From the NCBI GenBank assembly GCA_009692115.1, contig SHZU01000002.1, positions 1-64,000 of the forward strand: a stretch of 64,000 nt of DNA, written 5' to 3'. This document shows positions 35,507 through 44,103 of this stretch, one piece after another. This DNA comes from Gemmatimonadota bacterium. GTDB taxonomy: Bacteria > Gemmatimonadota > Gemmatimonadetes > Gemmatimonadales > GWC2-71-9. The translations under genes were made by a program, and so were the position numbers. The stretch's first letter is position 1, and each line of letters opens with the position of its first letter. The notes beneath the pieces were generated by a model. The model was not told where the DNA came from, did no database searches, and was given only the letters and a program-made list of their open reading frames with translations.

Positions 35507-36513
35507 GCCGGCCATTGTTGGGTCACGCAGTGGAGGGCGCCGAGCCCCCACACCAGGTCGGTGCAGTCGATGGGAACGACGACCCGATCCGGAAAGCAGC
35601 GGGACAGGGTGGCCCGGGCGATCTCGTCTCGCTCGGGGTCGTAGGCCGGCATCAAGACGACTCCGTTGGCCACGTAGAAATTCGCGTAACTGGCCGGAAG
35701 CCGTTGAGCGTCCTGATACATTGGCCGCGGCATCGGAAGAGTGACCACGTCGAGGGGCCGGCCGTCTTGGTCGGTCATGTGCCGCAGGCGCTCGAGGTTC
35801 TCGCGCAACGGGGCGTAGTTGTTGTCGCGGGCGTCTTCCTCGACCACCGTGACCACCGTCGTCGGGTTGACGAACCGGGTCAGGTCGTCGACATGCCCGT
35901 CGGTGTCGTCGCCCTCGATCCCCTCGCCGAGCCAGAGCACCTTGGTGACCCCGAGATAGCTCGTGAGGTACTGCTCGATCTCCTCCCGAGACAGCGTGGG
36001 ATTCCGGTTCGGGTTGAGCAGGCAGGCCTCGGTCGTCAGCACCGTCCCGGCGCCATTCACCTCGATCGACCCGCCCTCCATCACGATGCCGGGATGGACC
36101 ACCGGGATGTCGAACGCCTGGCCCACCAACGTCGGAATCCGGTCGTCATCCTCAAATGGCGGATACTTGCCGCCCCAGGCGTTGTAGCCCCAATCGAGGA
36201 TCAAGCTGTCCCGCCGCCCGTTCCGCTCCCGCTGAACGAAAATCGGCCCGTGATCCCGGCACCACGCGTCGTTGGTGACATGGCGATGAAAGAACACGGT
36301 TGCCATCGCGACCCCCGCCTGCTCCAACACCGCCCGCGCGGACTCGTGAAGCTCCGCGCTCCCAACGTTGATATGGACCTCCTCGCCCCGGGCCAGATGC
36401 CCCACGATCGCCGCAAACACCCCCGGCACCGGCCCAAATTTCCCCGGCCACGACGACTCCCGATGCGGCCAACTGAGCCAAGTCCCCCGGTGCCGCTCCC
36501 ACTCCGCCGGCAT
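35503..36513 (-). CDS. aguA: Agmatine deiminase
   Basis: Converts agmatine to N-carbamoylputrescine, in the arginine-decarboxylase route to putrescine. The pentein-fold features are MPAEWERHRGTWLSWPHRES at the start, NDAWCRDHGPIFV, EGDDTDGHVDDLTRF (catalytic His/Asp) and LGALHCVTQQ (nucleophilic Cys at the end). 336 aa. The start at 36513 has a G-rich Shine-Dalgarno-like stretch. An in-frame ATG at 36573 would instead translate the heptamer array into an extra N-terminus (TRRSALGARGEAGF), which I consider less likely. It overlaps the downstream dehydratase-like gene by ATGA. Confidence 0.92.
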   Translation of the reverse strand: MPAEWERHRGTWLSWPHRESSWPGKFGPVPGVFAAIVGHLARGEEVHINVGSAELHESARAVLEQAGVAMATVFFHRHVTNDAWCRDHGPIFVQRERNGRRDSLILDWGYNAWGGKYPPFEDDDRIPTLVGQAFDIPVVHPGIVMEGGSIEVNGAGTVLTTEACLLNPNRNPTLSREEIEQYLTSYLGVTKVLWLGEGIEGDDTDGHVDDLTRFVNPTTVVTVVEEDARDNNYAPLRENLERLRHMTDQDGRPLDVVTLPMPRPMYQDAQRLPASYANFYVANGVVLMPAYDPERDEIARATLSRCFPDRVVVPIDCTDLVWGLGALHCVTQQWPA

Positions 36514-36530
36514 CCGAAACCCCGCCTCCC

Positions 36531-36565
36531 CCCGAGCACCGAGCGCCGAGCGCCGAGTGCCGAGA
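36531..36565. repeat. GCCGAGY heptamer array, 5 units
   Basis: Five contiguous units between aguB and aguA, from CCCGAGC to GCCGAGA, ending one base from the aguB stop codon (36566-36568). Confidence 0.85.
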
Positions 36566-37453
36566 TCAGTCATCGAGATACCGCTTCGTCAAATCGCCGT
36601 AGGCATCGATCCGCCGGTCCCGAAGGAACGGCCAATGGGTCCGGACAATATCGACCTGGGCCAGGTCGCACGGGACGATCAGCGTCTCCTCGGTTTGGCC
36701 GGCCTTGGCCAGGATCCGGCCGTTCGGGTCGGCCACGAAGCTTCCACCCCAAAACTCGATCCCGTCGGTCCCCGCCTGCTCGAGCCCGATCCGGTTGACG
36801 GAGGCCACGAACGCGCCATTGGCGACCGCATGGGATCGCTGGATTGTTTCCCAAGCCGCCTGCTGCCGCTCTCCATACTCGGCTTTTTCCGGCGGCAGCC
36901 AGCCGATCGCGGTCGGATAGAACAGGATCTCGGCGCCGGACATGGCGGTCAGTCGGGCGGCTTCGGGATACCACTGATCCCAGCAGATCAAGACCCCGAT
37001 CTTGCCGAAGCGGGTGGGCCAAGTTTTGAAACCGAGATCTCCTGGTGTGAAGTAGAACTTCTCGTAGTACTGCGGGTCGTCCGGAATGTGCATCTTCCGG
37101 TACTTCCCGAGATAGGTTCCATCGGCGTCGATGATCGCCGCGGTATTGTGGTAGAGCCCCTCGGCCCGTTTCTCGAAGAGCGAGGCCACCAGCACGATCC
37201 CGAGATCGCGGGCCAGGTCCGACAGGATCTGGGTGGTCGGGCCGGGAATCGTCTCCGCCAACTGGAAGAAGCGATGGTCTTCGACCTGGCAGAAGTACGG
37301 CCCCATGAAGAGCTCCTGGAGGCACACGACCTGGGCGCCCCGGGCGGCGGCGTCACGGGTTCGGTCGATGGCCGTCTTCAGGTTGGCTTGGGCATCGTTA
37401 CCACAGGTCATCTGGGGGAGGCCCACCGTGACGGTTCGGCTTGGAGTTGTCAT
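36566..37453 (-). CDS. aguB: N-carbamoylputrescine amidase
   Basis: Nitrilase-superfamily hydrolase of 295 aa that releases putrescine from N-carbamoylputrescine, directly after AguA. The Glu-Lys-Cys triad is in VCLQELFMGPYFCQ (Glu), KYRKMHIPDDPQYYEK (Lys) and GVLICWDQWYPEAAR (Cys). Substrate-typical segments GPYFCQ and HIPDDPQYYEKFYF are conserved in AguB. First gene of an aguB-aguA-dehydratase-CPXCG operon on the minus strand. The heptamer array separates it from aguA. Confidence 0.94.
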   Translation of the reverse strand: MTTPSRTVTVGLPQMTCGNDAQANLKTAIDRTRDAAARGAQVVCLQELFMGPYFCQVEDHRFFQLAETIPGPTTQILSDLARDLGIVLVASLFEKRAEGLYHNTAAIIDADGTYLGKYRKMHIPDDPQYYEKFYFTPGDLGFKTWPTRFGKIGVLICWDQWYPEAARLTAMSGAEILFYPTAIGWLPPEKAEYGERQQAAWETIQRSHAVANGAFVASVNRIGLEQAGTDGIEFWGGSFVADPNGRILAKAGQTEETLIVPCDLAQVDIVRTHWPFLRDRRIDAYGDLTKRYLDD

Positions 37454-37520
37454 GGCTGGAATCTAAAAGGGTGGGCTCCTGCCCTCCCAGTGCCCATCGC
37501 ACCCGTGTATCATCGTCGCC

Positions 37521-38600
37521 ATGCCGGCCCGCCCGCTCTTCGTGCTGTTGTCGCTTCTCTGGTGCCCTGGAACCCTGGCCGGTCAAGAGGTCATGTGGAA
37601 GAATCTCGTCACCGTCTACGGGGACAACACCGAGTTTTTCACGCCCTATCGCGAGGGTGAGACGATTCTCGGCGGTCAATTCTTCTCAACCCTGGCGGTC
37701 AGACCGGCGCGGCCATACACCATTCAAGTCGGGGTGTTCGGGGACGTTCGGTGGGGTTCGGCTGAGTTTCTCGACCGAGTCCGCCCGGTACTCGCGTTCC
37801 GCTACCAAACCGGCCATTCCCTCGGAGTCATCGGCACTCTCGAAACCTCCCGGCGTCACGGACTGCTCGAGCCCCTGGCGGTCAGCACCCTCGAACTCAC
37901 CCGGCCGATCGAGTACGGCCTCCAGTGGAGGGAACAGCGGCCTCATTGGGACGCCGAGGTCTTCATCAACTGGCAGGCGCTCAATACCCCCACTCAGCGC
38001 GAAGTGTTTGACTATGGGTGGGTTCTCCGGGCCCGGCCCGTGCGGCAGGTTTCGTTGGAGGCCCAGTTCCATGGGCTCCACCACGGAGGCCAACTTTTCT
38101 CCGCCGGGGTACCGGTCACCAACAATGCCGGCGGCGGGTTCGGGGTTACGCTGTCGGATACGATCCCGAAGCTCGGATTCGGCTCAATTCAGTTGTACCG
38201 GCTCACCAGCTCGGGGAACATCGATCCCGACCCCCCGGCCAATCGGCCCAGACGAGGGCGGGGGACCTGGGTGCGGGGCGGGCTGGCTCCTCGCCGGGGC
38301 CTCGAACTCTTTGGGATCTATTGGCGGGGGAAGGACTTCCTGTCGCAAGAGGGCGACAACAACTATAACTCCGTCGGCTGGCTCCGCGATGTCTACCGAT
38401 CCGACCGTCGCTACTTGGAACTCGGCCTCCTCCGGCGGGGGCGCCTCGACGGCGGCGTCGAACTCGACGCCGAACTCCGCTTTCACCGGATCGATGCCGA
38501 GCCGAGCATCGCGATTCGTGGCACCTCGTGGGAGTACTCGTACCGGCTCGTCGTGCGGACCCCGTTTCAATTTGTCTTGCGCTCACTCGATCGTTCCTAA
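37521..38600 (+). CDS. Hypothetical outer-membrane beta-barrel protein
   Basis: 359 aa with signal peptide MPARPLFVLLSLLWCPGTLA. The rest has alternating hydrophobic and polar strands with many Tyr/Trp/Arg (YTIQVGVFGDVRWGS; HWDAEVFINWQALN; LELFGIYWRGKDFL; YSYRLVVRTPFQFVL). This suggests a monomeric barrel of perhaps 14-16 strands in the outer membrane. No family is recognised. The downstream Ig/LVIVD gene starts 10 nt after the stop with an AAGGAG site, so the two are probably co-expressed. Confidence 0.65.
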   Translation: MPARPLFVLLSLLWCPGTLAGQEVMWKNLVTVYGDNTEFFTPYREGETILGGQFFSTLAVRPARPYTIQVGVFGDVRWGSAEFLDRVRPVLAFRYQTGHSLGVIGTLETSRRHGLLEPLAVSTLELTRPIEYGLQWREQRPHWDAEVFINWQALNTPTQREVFDYGWVLRARPVRQVSLEAQFHGLHHGGQLFSAGVPVTNNAGGGFGVTLSDTIPKLGFGSIQLYRLTSSGNIDPDPPANRPRRGRGTWVRGGLAPRRGLELFGIYWRGKDFLSQEGDNNYNSVGWLRDVYRSDRRYLELGLLRRGRLDGGVELDAELRFHRIDAEPSIAIRGTSWEYSYRLVVRTPFQFVLRSLDRS

Positions 38601-38609
38601 GGAGCAGGT

Positions 38610-40565
38610 ATGGTTTTCGGATGGCTGATGGTCGCGCTAGTGCAGCAACAGGCTCCCCAGATCGCCAGGGTCGAGATCTCCCCGCCCCAGGCTGAAATTC
38701 AGGTCGGACAGACGATCAAGTTATCGGCCAAGGTCCTGGATGCCGCAGGCACGCCCGTCCCGAACGCGCGGGTGATGTGGTTCGGCGGCGGTGATGGCAG
38801 CGTCGACTCGACCGGGGTAGTTCGCGGCGGGTTCCGAGGCTACATCCAGGTCGTCGCGATGGCGACCGCTCCGGGGGCCAAGCGGGTGACGCAGGAGATG
38901 CGAATCCGGGTTACCCCAGCTCCCGCGGCCAAGCTCGAACTGAGCGCGAGTTCGGTCAAACTCGCGGTCGGATCCCGGGTCACGATTACCGGCACTCCGA
39001 AGAGCGCGGAGAATGACATTCGGTACGACACCATCACGTTCGCCTCGAGCAGCCCGAGGGTCGTCGCGACGACCCCCGATGGCCGGTTGCAGGCACTCAA
39101 GGCCGGCACCGCGGTGGTAACGGCCAGCGCCGGGAATGCCCGGGCCTCGGTCTCGGTGGAGGTCGTGGCCGCCGTCCCCGCCACGATCTCGATTACGCCG
39201 GGAACGACCTCGGTCCGCACCGGTGACGTCGTTCGGTTCACGGTGGCGGTCAAGGACCGGCTCGGCAAGGCGATCGAGGGGCTGACACCCCGATGGTCCG
39301 TGGCCGCGCTGACGGCCGACGGGGTTGGTCAAATCGACTCCGATGGCGCGTTTGTCGCCGAGGAGCGCGGCAGCTATACCGTGTCCGCCACCGTGGGGAC
39401 CGCCTCGGCCGACGCCGCCGTGCATGCGGCCCCCCGGGCGGTTGGGCGGGGCATCGAAGTGGTGGGCCGGGTGCCGGTCAACTTCCGCGGCGGTGAAGTC
39501 TGGGCCCATCCGAACGGGAAGTGCGTCTATTACACGACGATCGGCGACCGCTTCTACGCCATCGACGTGACGACGCCGAGCGATCCAAAGATCGTCGATT
39601 CGGTGATGATCGACGCCCGCCACATCAACGACGTCATGACAACCGAGGACGGAAAGTACGGCGTGTTCTCCAGGGAAAACGCATCGAACCGGAAGAACGG
39701 CATCGCCATCTTTGATGCCAGTGATGCCTGTCATCCCAGGGTCATTTCGGACTACACCGAGACCGTGTCTGGCGGGGTCCACTCGGCCTACGTGTCGGAG
39801 GGTCACGTCTACTTGACCGATGACGCCACCGGTTCGATGCGGGTCATCAGCATCAAGGATCCTTACAAACCGCGCGAGGTTGGCCGCTGGCAGACCACCC
39901 AGACCGAAGCCGGCCGGTATGTGCACGACATCGACGTCCGGGGCGGGATGGCGTACCTCTCCTACTGGAATGACGGTCTCATTATTCTCGATGTCGGCAA
40001 CGGCATCAAGGGCGGCACCCCGGAAAAGCCGGTCTTCGTGTCCCAACTCAAGTACGACCTCGACCACCTCTATCGGCGAGTCGACGATATGTACGGTCTG
40101 GGCGCCCGGGGTACCCACACGGCCTGGCGCCACAAGAATTACATCTTCATCGCCGATGAAGTGTATGCCGCCAAGGCCGCCAAGGGCCACGATCAGGGGA
40201 ACGATCTGACGTGGGGCCGGCTCCAGGTCGTCGATGTCGCCGACATCCTGAAACCCAAGATCGTGGCGTGGTACGAGCCGACCGACGGCGGGGTCCACAA
40301 TCTCTGGGTCGAGGGCGACTCACTATACATGGGGGCGTATCAGGGCGGGGGACGGGTGGTGGACATCTCCGGTGAGCTCAAGGGCGATCTCCTCCGCCAG
40401 GGCCGGGAAATGGCGTGGTTGTTCACCGCCGACTCGGTTGGTAATCGGCCGCGCGCCACCTTCACCTGGGGTGCGGTGGTCAAAGACGGCCTGATCTATT
40501 TCAACGACATCAACACCGGCCTCTGGATTACTCGGTTGGAGAAAAAGGAACGCCCGATCCCCTGA
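38610..40565 (+). CDS. Ig-like (BIG2-type) plus LVIVD-repeat propeller protein
   Basis: 651 aa. A short hydrophobic N-terminus (MVFGWLMVALVQQQA) may be a signal peptide. About residues 20-105, 110-190 and 195-275 are three Ig-like domains (VEISPPQAEIQVGQTIKL; LSASSVKLAVGSRVTI; ISITPGTTSVRTGDVV). Residues of about 280-645 form a beta-propeller of LVIVD-type repeats (YAIDVTTPSDPKIVDSV; IAIFDASDACHPRVISD; MRVISIKDPYKPREVGRW; LQVVDVADILKPKIVAWY). Probably a periplasmic or surface binding protein; the ligand is unknown. AAGGAGCAGGT precedes the ATG. Paired with the upstream barrel. Confidence 0.82.
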   Translation: MVFGWLMVALVQQQAPQIARVEISPPQAEIQVGQTIKLSAKVLDAAGTPVPNARVMWFGGGDGSVDSTGVVRGGFRGYIQVVAMATAPGAKRVTQEMRIRVTPAPAAKLELSASSVKLAVGSRVTITGTPKSAENDIRYDTITFASSSPRVVATTPDGRLQALKAGTAVVTASAGNARASVSVEVVAAVPATISITPGTTSVRTGDVVRFTVAVKDRLGKAIEGLTPRWSVAALTADGVGQIDSDGAFVAEERGSYTVSATVGTASADAAVHAAPRAVGRGIEVVGRVPVNFRGGEVWAHPNGKCVYYTTIGDRFYAIDVTTPSDPKIVDSVMIDARHINDVMTTEDGKYGVFSRENASNRKNGIAIFDASDACHPRVISDYTETVSGGVHSAYVSEGHVYLTDDATGSMRVISIKDPYKPREVGRWQTTQTEAGRYVHDIDVRGGMAYLSYWNDGLIILDVGNGIKGGTPEKPVFVSQLKYDLDHLYRRVDDMYGLGARGTHTAWRHKNYIFIADEVYAAKAAKGHDQGNDLTWGRLQVVDVADILKPKIVAWYEPTDGGVHNLWVEGDSLYMGAYQGGGRVVDISGELKGDLLRQGREMAWLFTADSVGNRPRATFTWGAVVKDGLIYFNDINTGLWITRLEKKERPIP

Positions 40566-40571
40566 CCGGCG

Positions 40572-41626
40572 TCATTCGCGCGACGCGGGGTCGAAGGCGT
40601 CGCGCGCGAAGCCGAATCGGACCCCCAAGGTCCGGTAGGGTTGGGTGGCCGCCAGGGGCGCGGTCGACATGAAACGGAAGAACCGGGTCTGGGCGTCGAA
40701 GGAGATCGGCAAATCCTCGATGGCCAACGCGAGGCGCCCGGCGGCCGCCCCGCCGGCTTGGTCGGCTCGCGAAGCCGCTCAACCAACATGAATGACGCAT
40801 GGCCCTCGTTCGCATGCCAGACGCCGGGATCGAGGCCAACCGCCCGCAGCACCCGGACCCCGCCCACGCCTAACAGCCACTCCTGGCGAAGCCGGAGATC
40901 CGGCCCGCCCGCGTACAGCTTGTTGAGGAGCGTCCGATCGTCGGGGTGATTTTCCTCGAGGTTGGTGTCGAGCAGGTACAAGGGGATCCGGCCGACTTTC
41001 ATGGTCCACACCTGGACGTGGACCGGCCGCCCAAAGGTGTCGACCACCGCAAAGTAGGGCTCACCCTTCGCGCTCCGGAGCGGCATCAATGGGGTCAGCC
41101 CGGGGTCAACGCACTCGTCGCTATCCTCCTGCCACCCGTCGGCCCGCAACCGCTGGTCGAAGTAGCTCTTCATGTACGACAGTCCGACGCCGACGAACGG
41201 CAGGCCAAGATCCGACGCGGTCTTGCAATGATCGCCGGCCAGAATCCCGAGGCCGCCGCTGGAGATCGGTACTGAGCTATGGAGGCCGAATTCGGCGCAG
41301 AAATACGCCACCGGCCGAGTCCTCAGGTCGGGGTGTCGCCGGGCAAACCAGGTCCGGTCCGGCTGCTGATCGCTCGAAACCCACTCCATGACCCGGTCGT
41401 ACCGGGCCAGGAAATCGGGATCTTTGGCCAACCGCTCGAGCCGGGTGTGCGACACCTCGCGCAACATCGCGATCGGATTGTTCCGAGTCTCCCGCCACAA
41501 CGGCGGGTCGATCATCCGAAGCAACTCCCGCGCGTCCCGATTCCAACTCCAGGAGAGATTGGTCGCAACCGCCGAAAGCCCCTCAAGCCGCGGAGGCAAT
41601 ACCGAAACCTTCTGTCGCCCCCCCAT
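40572..41626 (-). pseudogene. Truncated alpha-glucan phosphorylase joined to an unrelated C-terminal tail
   Basis: From ATG 41626 (GGGGAAAGGG upstream) the first 287 residues match alpha-glucan/glycogen phosphorylase (GT35): LSAVATNLSWSWNRDARELL, FCAEFGLHSSVPISSGGLG, ILAGDHCKTASDLGLP, GVWHANEGHASFMLVERLRE. Homology stops at about 40766. A different frame then encodes about 65 residues (LALAIEDLPISFDAQTRFFR; AATQPYRTLGVRFGFARD) ending in TGA at 40572-40574. This tail does not look like phosphorylase and may be the end of a beta-barrel or other protein. The middle and C-terminal two thirds, with the PLP lysine, are absent, so the enzyme cannot be active. An internal deletion or a mis-assembly would explain it. 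Confidence 0.65.
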
Positions 41627-41640
41627 CCCTTTCCCCAAAT

Positions 41641-41661
41641 GCCGAGCGCCGAGTACCGAGC
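41641..41661. repeat. GCCGAGY heptamer array, 3 units
   Basis: GCCGAGC GCCGAGT ACCGAGC, running into the first base of the ettA stop codon (41661-41663) and lying 14 bases from the phosphorylase ATG. Confidence 0.8.
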
Positions 41662-43340
41662 TAGTGTACCAACTTCCGATACCGAATCCGGTGCGGCTGA
41701 TCGACGGCCACGCCCTTCCGCTTCTTGTAGTCCGCCGCGTAGTCCTGGTAGTTGCCCTCGTACCAGTACGCTTCGCTTTCCCCTTCGAACGCCAGAATAT
41801 GGGTCGCGACCCGGTCGAGGAACCACCGATCGTGGCTGATGACCACGGCGCAGCCGGCAAACCGAAGCAGTGCGTCCTCCAGCGCTCGGAGGGTGTCGAC
41901 GTCGAGATCGTTGGTCGGCTCGTCGAGGAGCAGGAGATTCCCGCCCCTCTTGATCACCTTCGCCAGATGGACCCGGTTGCGTTCGCCGCCCGACAACAAG
42001 CCCACCTTCTTCTGCTGGTCGGCGCCCTTGAAGTTGAAGCCGGCGCAATAAGCTCGGGCGTTCACCTGACGCCTCCCGAAGTCGAGCTGGTCCTGACCCC
42101 CCGAAATCTCCTCATACACCGACTTGTTCGGATCCAGCGAATCGCGCGATTGGTCGACGTACGCCACCTTGACCGTCGAGCCGACCACCAGTTCGCCGCC
42201 ATCGGGCTGCTCCTGGCCCGTGATCATCCGGAATAACGTCGTTTTACCCGCGCCGTTCGGCCCGATCACCCCGACGATGCCGCCCTTCGGCAAGGCAAAG
42301 TTGAGGTTGTCGAACAACAGCGTGTCGCCGAAGCCCTTCTTGACACCCTTGGCAATCACCACCTCATCGCCAAGCCGCGGCGGCACCGGGATCGAAATTT
42401 CGGCCACGCCCTCTTGCTCTTTTTCCCCTTCGGCCAGCAACGTCTCATAGGCGTTGAGCCGGGCCTTGCCTTTCGATTGCCTGGCCTTGGGCGAGAGGTT
42501 GATCCACTCGAGTTCCCGGGCCAAGGTTCGTTGCCGCGCCGACGCCGCCCGTTCTTCGTGCTGAAGCCGCTTCTGCTTCTGGCTGAGCCAGCTCGAGTAG
42601 TTGCCTTCCCACGGGATCCCCTCGCCGCGGTCGAGCTCGAGGATCCACCCGGCCACGTTATCGAGGAAGTATCGGTCGTGAGTGACCGCAACCACAGTGC
42701 CAGGGAACTCCGCCAAGTGCCGCTCCAGCCAAGCCACCGACTCGGCGTCGAGATGGTTGGTCGGCTCGTCCAGTAACAAGAGGTCCGGCTGCTCGAGCAG
42801 GACGCGGCAGAGCGCCACCCGGCGCCGTTCGCCCCCGGACAGCTTGGTCACGTCGGCGTCCCCCGGCGGGCAGCGCAACGCGTCCATCGCAATGTCGAGC
42901 TTGCGGTCGAGCTCCCAGGCCCCCAGGGCGTCGATCGTGGTTTGCAGATCGCCCTGTTTCTCGAGCAACGCGTTCATGGCGTCGTCGGACATCGGCTCAG
43001 CGAATTTCAGGCTGATTTCTTCAAACTGAGTCAGCAACGCCCGGGTGTGGCTCACCGCCACTTCGACGTTGCCCCGGACGTCCTTGGTGGGATCGAGGGA
43101 GGGCTCCTGCGACAGGTAGCCGATCCGAACCCCGTCCGCCGGCTTGGCCTGGCCGAGGAAGTCGTGGTCGACCCCCGCCATGATCTTGAGCAGGGTCGAT
43201 TTCCCGGCCCCGTTGGAGCCCAGGACCCCGATCTTGACGCCGGGGTACATCGAGATGTAGATCCCCTTGAGGATCTCACGGCTTGGGGGAACCACCTTCC
43301 GGAGGTTCGTCATCGTAAAGATGTATTGATAGTTAGCCAT
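41661..43340 (-). CDS. ettA: ABC-F translation factor, energy-dependent translational throttle protein
   Basis: 559-aa soluble ABC-F protein with two ATPase domains and no membrane segments, the length of EttA. Domain 1 has Walker [10 protein letters not shown], signature [11 protein letters not shown] and Walker [13 protein letters not shown]. Domain 2 has [23 protein letters not shown] and [12 protein letters not shown]. The P-site-tRNA interaction linker ([20 protein letters not shown]) lies between about residues 245 and 320. It binds the ribosomal E-site and gates translation by ATP/ADP ratio. Begins [19 protein letters not shown], characteristic of EttA. Confidence 0.95.
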   Translation of the reverse strand: MANYQYIFTMTNLRKVVPPSREILKGIYISMYPGVKIGVLGSNGAGKSTLLKIMAGVDHDFLGQAKPADGVRIGYLSQEPSLDPTKDVRGNVEVAVSHTRALLTQFEEISLKFAEPMSDDAMNALLEKQGDLQTTIDALGAWELDRKLDIAMDALRCPPGDADVTKLSGGERRRVALCRVLLEQPDLLLLDEPTNHLDAESVAWLERHLAEFPGTVVAVTHDRYFLDNVAGWILELDRGEGIPWEGNYSSWLSQKQKRLQHEERAASARQRTLARELEWINLSPKARQSKGKARLNAYETLLAEGEKEQEGVAEISIPVPPRLGDEVVIAKGVKKGFGDTLLFDNLNFALPKGGIVGVIGPNGAGKTTLFRMITGQEQPDGGELVVGSTVKVAYVDQSRDSLDPNKSVYEEISGGQDQLDFGRRQVNARAYCAGFNFKGADQQKKVGLLSGGERNRVHLAKVIKRGGNLLLLDEPTNDLDVDTLRALEDALLRFAGCAVVISHDRWFLDRVATHILAFEGESEAYWYEGNYQDYAADYKKRKGVAVDQPHRIRYRKLVH

Positions 43341-43467
43341 AGCCCGGGCAACTTAGGCCCGGACCACCTGGGAGGGTAGGCCGTTCCCTCGGGGTTTCGC
43401 GGAACCTTCCGGCCCGGCGATATTGCCGGGGTCCGCTCACCTCGAACCCCCCCCGAAGGAGGTCGCC

Positions 43468-44037
43468 TTGAGGAGTACCCTGGTCTGGGCCGCCGCGCTC
43501 GCCGTTGGAGTCGCGTCGGCGTCAGGCGCCCAAGACAAACCGACGCCGCTGGCGATCGGCGCTGCTGCCCCGGAATTTACCCTGAGCGCCGCCACCAAGG
43601 ACGGTGTCTCGCCGAAAGCCGTGAGTTTGTTGGATTTCCGGGGCCAAACCGTCGTGCTGGCTTTCTTTTACAAAGCCCGGACCGGTGGCTGAACAGCTCA
43701 AATGGACGCGTACCGTGATCAGTACGCGACGCTCTTCAAAGATGGCAAAGGCGTGAAGGTTTTTGGGGTCAGTGTCGATGCCGATACGGCGCTGGCGAGT
43801 TGGGCCAAGGACAAGAATTACCCGGTGACCTTCTTGAGCGATCTTGGTGCCGAGGTCGGGAAGAAGTACGGCGTGGCGATCCAGACGCGGATTGGCATGT
43901 TGGATCATCGGACCGTGTACGTGATTGACGGAACCGGCAAGATTGCCCACGTGATATCGCCGTTTCGGGAAACCGATCCGACCCAGTATACCGAGTTGGG
44001 GCAGGCGGTCGCGACGGCAAGCGGCGGTCGCCGGTAG
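43468..44037 (+). CDS. Peroxiredoxin (AhpC/TSA, BCP-like) with in-frame UGA at the peroxidatic position: candidate selenoprotein
   Basis: A single frame runs 43468-44037, interrupted only by TGA at 43690-43692. Start is TTG at 43468 behind AAGGAGG (43456-43462); residues 1-24 are a signal peptide (LVWAAALAVGVASASGA). The thioredoxin fold follows: LAIGAAAPEFTLSAATKDG, TVVLAFFYKARTGG, then UGA, then TAQMDAYRDQYATLF and VKVFGVSVDADTALASWAKD. In BCP/AhpC-type peroxiredoxins that position is the peroxidatic Cys (xGCT), so UGA as selenocysteine (U75) gives xGUT, a natural Sec site. The sequence after the UGA keeps full peroxiredoxin conservation and has no ribosome site of its own. A hairpin 14 nt after the UGA fits a bacterial SECIS. 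SelA/B/C/D genes are not in this window. Alternative: a nonsense mutation. Confidence 0.75.
43707..43728 (+). promoter_or_regulatory. Candidate bacterial SECIS hairpin
   Basis: CGCGTAC (43707-43713) pairs perfectly with GTACGCG (43722-43728) around the loop CGTGATCA. The stem begins 14 nt after the UGA (43690-43692) and the loop G residues lie about 23-25 nt from it. This is inside the distance range of known bacterial SECIS elements, which need an apical stem with a G-containing loop. The hairpin is within coding sequence, as required. Confidence 0.6.
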
Positions 44038-44062
44038 CGACCAGGGGCCGCGGTGAGACCGG

Positions 44063-44091
44063 AAGGGCGGGCGAGAGCCCGCCCTTCTTCG
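44063..44091 (+). terminator. Terminator after the peroxiredoxin gene
   Basis: AAGGGCGGGC (44063-44072), GAGA loop, GCCCGCCCTT (44077-44086), then CTTC. A 10-bp perfect stem; also positioned to stop the convergent thrBC transcript. Confidence 0.88.
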
Positions 44092-44103
44092 TTTCCGACC
44101 GGC

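Noticed and set aside
38721-40298. 525-aa minus-strand ORF opposite the Ig/LVIVD gene
   Set aside because: Low-complexity His/Arg/Gly-rich translation, no ribosome site, fully covered by a well-supported plus-strand gene.
43423-43692. Peroxiredoxin region as two separate genes (short N-terminal ORF and an ORF starting at ATG 43702)
   Set aside because: Both are in the same frame, split only by TGA at the catalytic position; the second part has no ribosome site and starts in the middle of a conserved helix.
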